18,791 nt of DNA. Origin: JBFMCU01 sp964428225 (GTDB lineage: Bacteria > Planctomycetota > UBA1135 > GCA-002686595). Both the position numbers and the translations under genes were made by a program. The stretch lies in assembly GCA_964428225.1 (NCBI GenBank), contig CAYRXS010000131.1:1-18791 (forward strand), in the 5' to 3' direction. Of this stretch, positions 14,923 to 18,791 are shown piece after piece. Every line of letters begins with the position of its first letter. Position 1 is the first letter of the stretch. The notes under the pieces are model-generated. The model was not told the DNA's origin. It made no database searches and was given only the letters and a program-made list of their open reading frames with translations.

Positions 14923-16276
14923 CGAACACGCCGGGAAGAGTGTGCGCATCCTCGTCGTGGACGACGCCCCGGAGACTCTCGAGATCCTGCGCCGCAACCT
15001 CTCCGCCGAAGGGTACCGCGTCGTGACCGCGCCCAGTGTGGGCGAGGCCGTCGAAGTTCTGGAGTCGACCGCGATCGACGTGGTGGTCACGGACTACAAG
15101 ATGCCGAAAGTGGGCGGCCTGACCCTCGTTCGGCATGTTCGTGAGAACCACCCCGATGTCGGGGTGATGATGATCACGGGTTACGCCACCGTGGGCGGTG
15201 CGGTGGAGGCGATGAAGACCGGAGCCGAGGAGTACCTGCCGAAGCCGTTCACCGACGAGGAGCTGCTCGCGGCCGTGCGCCGCACACTGGACGGACTTCA
15301 ACTCCGGCGCATCGGTCGGCAGCCGGAGGGAGACCTTCCCATGGCTCGTTTCGGTCTTCTGGGTCGATCCAAGCCCATGCTCGAGCTCTTCCGGTCGATC
15401 ACGAAGGCATCCAACGTGACGGCGACAGTGCTCGTACTGGGGGAAACGGGCACCGGGAAGGAGCTCGTGGCTCGTGCGATCCACTACGGAAGCAGCCGCT
15501 CCCAGGCTCCCTTCGTCGCGGTCAATTGCGGGGGCATCCCGGAAGGCCTCGTGGAACGAGAGTTGTTCGGCCACGTAAAGGGCGCGTTCACCGGCGCCAT
15601 GGAATCACGTGACGGATTCTTTCAGGCCGCGGGCGGTGGAACGATCTTCCTCGACGAGGTCAGCGAAACGAGCGCCGCGATGCAGGTCCGCCTTCTTCGA
15701 GTCCTCCAGGAAAGGGAGGTCTGCAGGATCGGAGAGACCCGCCCCCGGCAGCTGGACGTCCGAGTCATGACGGCCTCGAACAAGGCTCTGCGCGGGCTCG
15801 TGGACAAGGGGGGATTCCGCGAGGATCTCTACTACCGCCTGAACGTGGTCGAGAACTCGGACCCTCCCCAGAGACAGCGGGGCGATGGGGATGTGATCGA
15901 GCTCGTCCGCTATTTCGCGGACCTGTTCGCCAGGGAGGTCGGGATACCGAACCTGCGGTTCACGGATCGCGCCTTGACGGCCCTGTGCAACCATGACTGG
16001 CCGGGAAACGTCCGTGAGCTGGAGAATACGATTCAGCGTCTCGCGGTCATGACCGGTGAAGATGTGATCGACGCCTCGGACCTGCCCGCTTCGATGCGAT
16101 TCTCGGCGCCTCGATCCTCGGGAGCCGGACGATCACTCGCCGAGGTGGAGTTGCAGCACATCCAGGCTGTGCTAGCTCACGTGGGAGGGAACAAGTCCGA
16201 GGCTGCCCGGATCCTCGGCATCGACCGCAAGACCCTGCGGGAGAAGCTGCGGGCCGTTTCTCCCGAGACGACCTGA
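14900..16276 (+). CDS. NtrC-class sigma-54 response regulator
   Basis: A 458-residue activator. The receiver domain (1-125) has Asp21/Asp22, phosphoacceptor Asp65 and Lys115. The AAA+ domain has Walker A GETGTGKE (181-188), the sigma-54-contacting GAFTGA loop (228-233), Walker B FLDE (250-253), the arginine-finger segment FREDLYYRL (306-314) and sensor II GNVRELEN (369-376). A Fis-type helix-turn-helix ends the chain (NKSEAARILGIDRKTLREKL). It should therefore open sigma-54 promoters when phosphorylated. The normally conserved VxLPPLRER segment after the arginine fingers reads DPPQRQRGDGD (321-331), with one extra residue. ATG 14900 has GGAGGG 7 nt upstream and lies 23 nt inside the kinase gene; the longer frame from 14852 lacks a site. 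A sigma-54 promoter lies 127 nt after its stop and is the obvious target. Confidence 0.94.
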   Translation: MTITNATSEHAGKSVRILVVDDAPETLEILRRNLSAEGYRVVTAPSVGEAVEVLESTAIDVVVTDYKMPKVGGLTLVRHVRENHPDVGVMMITGYATVGGAVEAMKTGAEEYLPKPFTDEELLAAVRRTLDGLQLRRIGRQPEGDLPMARFGLLGRSKPMLELFRSITKASNVTATVLVLGETGTGKELVARAIHYGSSRSQAPFVAVNCGGIPEGLVERELFGHVKGAFTGAMESRDGFFQAAGGGTIFLDEVSETSAAMQVRLLRVLQEREVCRIGETRPRQLDVRVMTASNKALRGLVDKGGFREDLYYRLNVVENSDPPQRQRGDGDVIELVRYFADLFAREVGIPNLRFTDRALTALCNHDWPGNVRELENTIQRLAVMTGEDVIDASDLPASMRFSAPRSSGAGRSLAEVELQHIQAVLAHVGGNKSEAARILGIDRKTLREKLRAVSPETT

Positions 16277-16277
16277 G

Positions 16278-16315
16278 CCGGCCTGGGGAGTCTCGCCCCA
16301 CCGGTGCATTTCTCT
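16278..16315 (+). terminator. Intrinsic-type terminator after the response regulator
   Basis: CCGG (16278-16281) and TGGGG (16284-16288) pair with CCCCA (16296-16300) and CCGG (16301-16304) around a 7-nt loop, with a 2-nt bulge. A moderately T-rich tract TGCATTTCTCT follows. It begins 2 nt after the regulator stop and would separate the regulator transcript from the sigma-54-dependent one. Confidence 0.5.
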
Positions 16316-16340
16316 CCGGTCGCGTGAGGTCTCGTTCCCT

Positions 16341-16353
16341 GAGTTCGTGACTC
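16341..16353 (+). promoter_or_regulatory. Possible upstream activator site
   Basis: GAGT-N5-ACTC is a small dyad about 60 bp upstream of the -24 element. NtrC-class activators usually bind paired dyads 80-150 bp upstream of the start, so the region is right. The arms are only 4 bp and no second copy is clear. Confidence 0.2.
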
Positions 16354-16403
16354 TCAAGCGTCCTAGAGCACCCTCCCGGGCATTCCGCGCTCCCTTCCCA
16401 AGA

Positions 16404-16419
16404 CGGCACGCAGCTTGCA
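16404..16419 (+). promoter_or_regulatory. Sigma-54 (-24/-12) promoter
   Basis: The sequence CGGCACGCAGCTTGCA matches the consensus TGGCACG-N4-TTGCA at all positions except the first T. The invariant GG is at 16405-16406 and the invariant GC at 16417-16418, exactly 10 nt apart. Transcription should start near 16430, 29 nt before the ATG of the small Cys protein. It lies directly after a sigma-54 activator gene, which strengthens the call. It also rules against the in-frame GTG at 16426, which would be upstream of the transcript. Confidence 0.85.
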
Positions 16420-16458
16420 CGAGGCGTGCATCCCTTGGGAAATACGAGGAGTCACCCC

Positions 16459-16803
16459 ATGCAACTAGCCGCTACCGCCACAGGAAGCATGTCTAGCAAG
16501 CCCTTCGAACTCGGTCTGTGCTTCAACTGCCGTCACGTCGGAACCTGCATCGCAAGGAAGGAGCGGGGCGGTTACGTCATGTTCTGCAACGAGCACGACG
16601 ACGGACTGTCCCGGGAGGAGGAAGAAGCCATGAAACTCGAGGCGAAGAGGCGCCGGGCCGCAAGCCCGCGATCCGGCGCCCCAGATCCGGACGGCGAGCC
16701 GGAGGCCAGACGCCGAGGCATCTGCGTGTCCTGCAAATGGCGCAAGACCTGCACCTTCCCGCCCGTCGAAGGCGGCGTCTGGCACTGCGAGGAGTTCGAG
16801 TAG
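16459..16803 (+). CDS. Small protein with two tandem Cys4 units
   Basis: A 114-residue soluble protein of unknown function. It has two related units: Cys21, 24, 30 and 43 (CX2CX5CX12C) and Cys89, 92, 98 and 110 (CX2CX5CX11C). Each has GG shortly before the last cysteine and an acidic ending (CNEHDD, CEEFE). A charged helical linker with many Glu, Lys and Arg (residues 51-87) joins them. Each unit could bind zinc or an Fe-S cluster. I recall similar unnamed short Cys4 proteins in anaerobe genomes but cannot name a family. ATG 16459 has GAGGAG 7 nt upstream and lies 29 nt after the predicted sigma-54 start site, so it is the first gene of the regulated transcript. Its neighbours are Fe-S and flavin proteins, suggesting a redox, metal or assembly role. 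Confidence 0.8.
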   Translation: MQLAATATGSMSSKPFELGLCFNCRHVGTCIARKERGGYVMFCNEHDDGLSREEEEAMKLEAKRRRAASPRSGAPDPDGEPEARRRGICVSCKWRKTCTFPPVEGGVWHCEEFE

Positions 16804-17063
16804 CCCTGCGGCGGGACTGGGACATGATCCAATCACCGAGTGCTCTACGTCGGGGATCGGAATCCGCCCGCTTCGCATCGGGCGCTCCTACGCTCGACCG
16901 TCCGGACGACATGGTTACCACCCGCGGGGCCATCGGAATCCACGCTCGAGCAGGAGAACGTCCGGGCGCTGGACGTCACTGCGAGACGGCAACGAACGAA
17001 CACTGTGGTCTCCTCCGGGACTCGGGTTACGTCTGGAGAGACTCGAATGCGGGCGGACATGAT

Positions 17064-17082
17064 CAGGTGCCAAAAACACCTG
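17064..17082 (+). repeat. Perfect 6-bp hairpin with A-rich loop
   Basis: CAGGTG (17064-17069) and CACCTG (17077-17082) flank CCAAAAA. There is no downstream T-run on the plus strand, so it is not a standard terminator. It may be an operator or an RNA stem in the leader of the Fe-S gene. Confidence 0.4.
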
Positions 17083-17164
17083 CCCTGTTCTCACCCCGGA
17101 CCCACCCTGACGACTTCGTCGAGCTCGTCGAGGACAGCCGGTGGCACGCAGCGGTGAGCAAGTC

Positions 17165-17186
17165 GTTGATTGCGTATTGCGTCAAC
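17165..17186 (+). promoter_or_regulatory. Dyad GTTGA-N12-TCAAC with inner tandem ATTGCGT
   Basis: Inverted arms at 17165-17169 and 17182-17186 enclose two adjacent ATTGCGT copies (17169-17175, 17176-17182). The element is AT-richer than its surroundings and 189 nt upstream of the Fe-S gene. It resembles a transcription-factor site; it does not fit the FNR consensus spacing. Confidence 0.3.
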
Positions 17187-17374
17187 GGCCTGCGCACTGG
17201 CTGTGGTTCGTACTTCGAACCCAGTCCCGGGGAGGCCACTCCCAAAGCGAAGACCGAGCCACTCATGATCGAAACGGCGGGCGCATCTGCATTCACTCAT
17301 TCGAACACGTCAGCGGGAACGCCGCCACGGACTCGAATCGGCAGATGCTGCCAACGTGACAAGGGGATAGATCC

Positions 17375-18070
17375 GTGATCAATCTGACCATCAACGGTAC
17401 GCACGTATCGGTGGAAAAGGGAACCACGGTGCTCGAGGCCGCTCGCTTCCTCGGCTTCCCCGTCCCGACTCTCTGCCACCAGGAAGGGCTGTCACCGGGC
17501 GGCGCCTGCCGGTTGTGTGTGGTCGAGATCGGCAAGGGAGAACGCGCGAAACTCGTCAGCTCCTGCACCTATCCCGCAGAGGAGGGGATGGCCGTTCGCA
17601 CCTCCTCGTCTCGAGTGACGCGCGCCCGGCGCATGGTCTTGGAGCTGCTGGTCGCCTCGTGTCCCCAGTCGAAGGTCATCCAGGACCTGGCTTCGTCTCA
17701 CGGGATCAACCAGCAGCGGTTCAGGCAGGAAGACGAAGACTGCATCCTCTGCGGTCTGTGCGTGCGGATGTGCGCGGAGCAGATGATGGGCAAAGCCATC
17801 GGCTTCTTCGGACGTGGCTCGAACCGGCATATCGGCACTCCGTTCGACGAGAAGTCCGAGAAGTGTCGATTGTGCGGCGGCTGCATGTACGTCTGCCCCG
17901 TCTGCCAGAATCGCTGCACGTTCCAAGAGGAACCCGGAATCTGCGGAGGCTGTCAGAACCTGCCGGCCCCGTGTGTGGAGAAACCCCAGTTCGACGACCT
18001 GATGTGCTACATGTCGCCCTGTGTCGCGTGCGAGCTCGACACGAAGGCGACTCCAGGAAGCAAGGAGTAA
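17375..18070 (+). CDS. 2Fe-2S/4Fe-4S electron-transfer protein (NuoG/HoxU N-terminal type)
   Basis: A 231-residue soluble iron-sulfur protein with 21 cysteines. Residues 1-75 form a plant-type 2Fe-2S ferredoxin domain with Cys34, 45, 48 and 64, as in NuoG, HoxU and [FeFe]-hydrogenase N-termini. The His-Cys cluster box that usually follows is missing; only Cys96 is present. Two ferredoxin-type 4Fe-4S motifs follow: Cys123/126/129/133 and Cys164/167/170/174. The last 57 residues carry eight more cysteines (177, 181, 190, 193, 200, 211, 216, 219), enough for one or two extra clusters or metal sites. The start is GTG 17375, preceded by AAGGGG at 8 nt. Only 5 nt separate it from the glutamate-synthase-like gene, so it probably passes electrons to that flavoprotein. 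The donor (NAD(P)H via a missing flavin subunit, ferredoxin or hydrogenase) is not in the window. Confidence 0.88.
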   Translation: MINLTINGTHVSVEKGTTVLEAARFLGFPVPTLCHQEGLSPGGACRLCVVEIGKGERAKLVSSCTYPAEEGMAVRTSSSRVTRARRMVLELLVASCPQSKVIQDLASSHGINQQRFRQEDEDCILCGLCVRMCAEQMMGKAIGFFGRGSNRHIGTPFDEKSEKCRLCGGCMYVCPVCQNRCTFQEEPGICGGCQNLPAPCVEKPQFDDLMCYMSPCVACELDTKATPGSKE

Positions 18071-18075
18071 GGCGA

Positions 18076-18791
18076 ATGCCCTTTTCAACGCCCAACGCAA
18101 CGGCCGCAACCCTCACGAAGAACCGGACCGAGGGTGAATTCCACCCCCAGTCCGGCATGTGCGTCACATGCGTCGACGGTTGCGTCGGCATGTGTGAGAT
18201 CGGAAAGTCCTCCTATCGAGGGCACGAGGTCATCTATCCTCAACCCTTCGGTGTGATCACGACGGCGGGGCACAAGCGCTACCCCGCGGACTACTCCGAC
18301 CTGACGATCATCGGAGGCGTCGTCGGGGCCAAGGGAATCGAGGCCGACAGCGACAAGGCCATCTTCCCCGCGGTCGATCTCGAGGTGCGGTTCGGCCACG
18401 ACGACGGAATCAAGTTCCGCCTTCCCTGGATCATCCCGGGGATCGGCTCCACCGCCGTCGCCACGAACAACTGGGAGGGGCTGGCCATCGGGTCCGCCCT
18501 CGCCGGCACGGGACTGACCATCGGCGAGAACGTCGTCGGGATGGACATGCAGTCCCGAATCGAGGGCGGAAAGGTCGTGGACACCGTGGATCTCAAGCGG
18601 CGGGTCAAGCTCTACCAGGACCACATGCGAGACGGCTACGGAGCGATCGTGGTCCAGGCCAACGTCGAGGACACGCGCCTGGGCGTGCAGGAGTACGCCA
18701 TCAAGGAGCTCGGTGCCGAGGTGGTCGAGCTCAAGTGGGGGCAAGGCGCCAAGAACATCGGGGGCGAGGTCAAGATCAAGGACCTCGAGAA
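18076..18791 (+). CDS. FMN-binding glutamate-synthase-like protein (partial, runs off right edge)
   Basis: The first 238 codons of a protein of the FMN-binding glutamate synthase family (GltS central/FMN domain type). ATG 18076 lies 5 nt after the Fe-S gene stop, with AAGGAG at the end of that gene as ribosome-binding site. Family features seen are YPADYSDLTIIGG (70-81), FPAVDLEVRFG (97-107), GIGSTAVATNNWEG (122-135), IGENVVGMD (149-157) and GQGAKNIGGEVKI (222-234), the last matching the GQGAKPG segment of glutamate synthases. Near the N-terminus Cys29, 32, 36 and 40 (CX2CX3CX3C) could bind an extra Fe-S cluster. The N-terminal glutaminase domain of classical GltB is absent, so ammonia would have to come from a separate subunit, or the reaction is different. 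It is not in the same class as full bacterial GltB. The C-terminal half lies beyond the window. Confidence 0.85.
   Translation, partial: MPFSTPNATAATLTKNRTEGEFHPQSGMCVTCVDGCVGMCEIGKSSYRGHEVIYPQPFGVITTAGHKRYPADYSDLTIIGGVVGAKGIEADSDKAIFPAVDLEVRFGHDDGIKFRLPWIIPGIGSTAVATNNWEGLAIGSALAGTGLTIGENVVGMDMQSRIEGGKVVDTVDLKRRVKLYQDHMRDGYGAIVVQANVEDTRLGVQEYAIKELGAEVVELKWGQGAKNIGGEVKIKDLE

Larger units (their letters stand above)
16804..17374 (+). other. 571-nt gap inside the sigma-54-controlled cluster
   Basis: No frame here encodes a recognisable protein. Visible structure is a 6-bp hairpin (17064-17082), an isolated TGGCACG lacking the -12 GC (17142-17148), and a tandem ATTGCGT inside a 5-bp dyad (17165-17186). 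A frame starting at 16518 is open through the gap but is a shadow of the Cys4 gene and then arbitrary sequence. Either a second promoter for the Fe-S gene lies here, or this is a long structured leader, an sRNA locus or a decayed gene. Confidence 0.45.

Noticed and set aside
12940..15090. A 716-codon minus-strand frame opposite the histidine kinase
   Set aside because: The plus strand carries all histidine-kinase motifs in order; the minus-strand product has no recognisable domain.
16426..16803. A longer form of the Cys4 protein from GTG 16426
   Set aside because: The GTG lies just upstream of the predicted sigma-54 transcript start and lacks a ribosome-binding site; ATG 16459 has a strong one.
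17142..17156. A second sigma-54 promoter for the Fe-S gene
   Set aside because: The -24 half is perfect but the invariant -12 GC is missing at the required spacing; I kept it only as an observation.
16518..17378. A 286-codon frame running through the gap before the Fe-S gene
   Set aside because: It begins out of frame inside the Cys4 gene and shows no domain, start signal or coding-like composition.
1..18791. tRNA, rRNA, CRISPR arrays, insertion sequences or attachment sites
   Set aside because: I looked for regular repeats, transposase motifs with flanking inverted repeats and tRNA-like folds and saw none I could defend.

Overview
The window is high-GC bacterial DNA. The separate RfaE1/RfaE2 pair, which makes activated heptose for LPS, implies a Gram-negative outer membrane. 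Two periplasm-directed proteins (a beta-propeller and a large M28-like protein) fit a heterotrophic soil, water or sediment bacterium. I cannot name the phylum from sequence alone. The left part, to about 10.9 kb, looks richer in GC and has tightly overlapping genes. The right part, from gdhA onward, has looser spacing and less extreme codon use, as though it were a separate genomic module.

Left to right: positions 1-342 hold no convincing gene. A minus-strand run follows, transcribed from 4346 down to 343: a B12-binding-type radical SAM protein, then rfaE1, rfaE2 and a TauE/SafE (TSUP) permease. The last three overlap by 1 and 4 nt. Divergent from it is a secreted BNR_4-type beta-propeller with a lyase-like histidine pair. 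Convergent to that is an M28-like secreted protein that keeps the zinc ligands but lacks the usual general-base glutamate. A minus-strand xylA-xylB pair (GTGA overlap) channels xylose into the pentose phosphate pathway. After a 501-nt spacer comes gdhA, an otherwise normal NADP-type glutamate dehydrogenase whose catalytic lysine is replaced by serine.

From 13.27 kb to the right end, all genes are on the plus strand and look like one regulated system. A soluble GAF-GAF histidine kinase overlaps an NtrC-class sigma-54 activator. A terminator-like hairpin follows, then a near-consensus sigma-54 promoter (GGCACG-N4-TTGCA). The promoter leads into a small protein with two Cys4 units. A 571-nt gap then precedes a 2Fe-2S/4Fe-4S electron-transfer protein with 21 cysteines, and an FMN-binding glutamate-synthase-like protein with an N-terminal Cys4 motif that runs off the edge.

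My reading is a sigma-54-controlled iron-sulfur/flavin redox module related to glutamate synthase, next to a GDH that may no longer be catalytic. The signals it senses, its electron donor and its product cannot be read from this window. This cluster is the best candidate for an undescribed system here.
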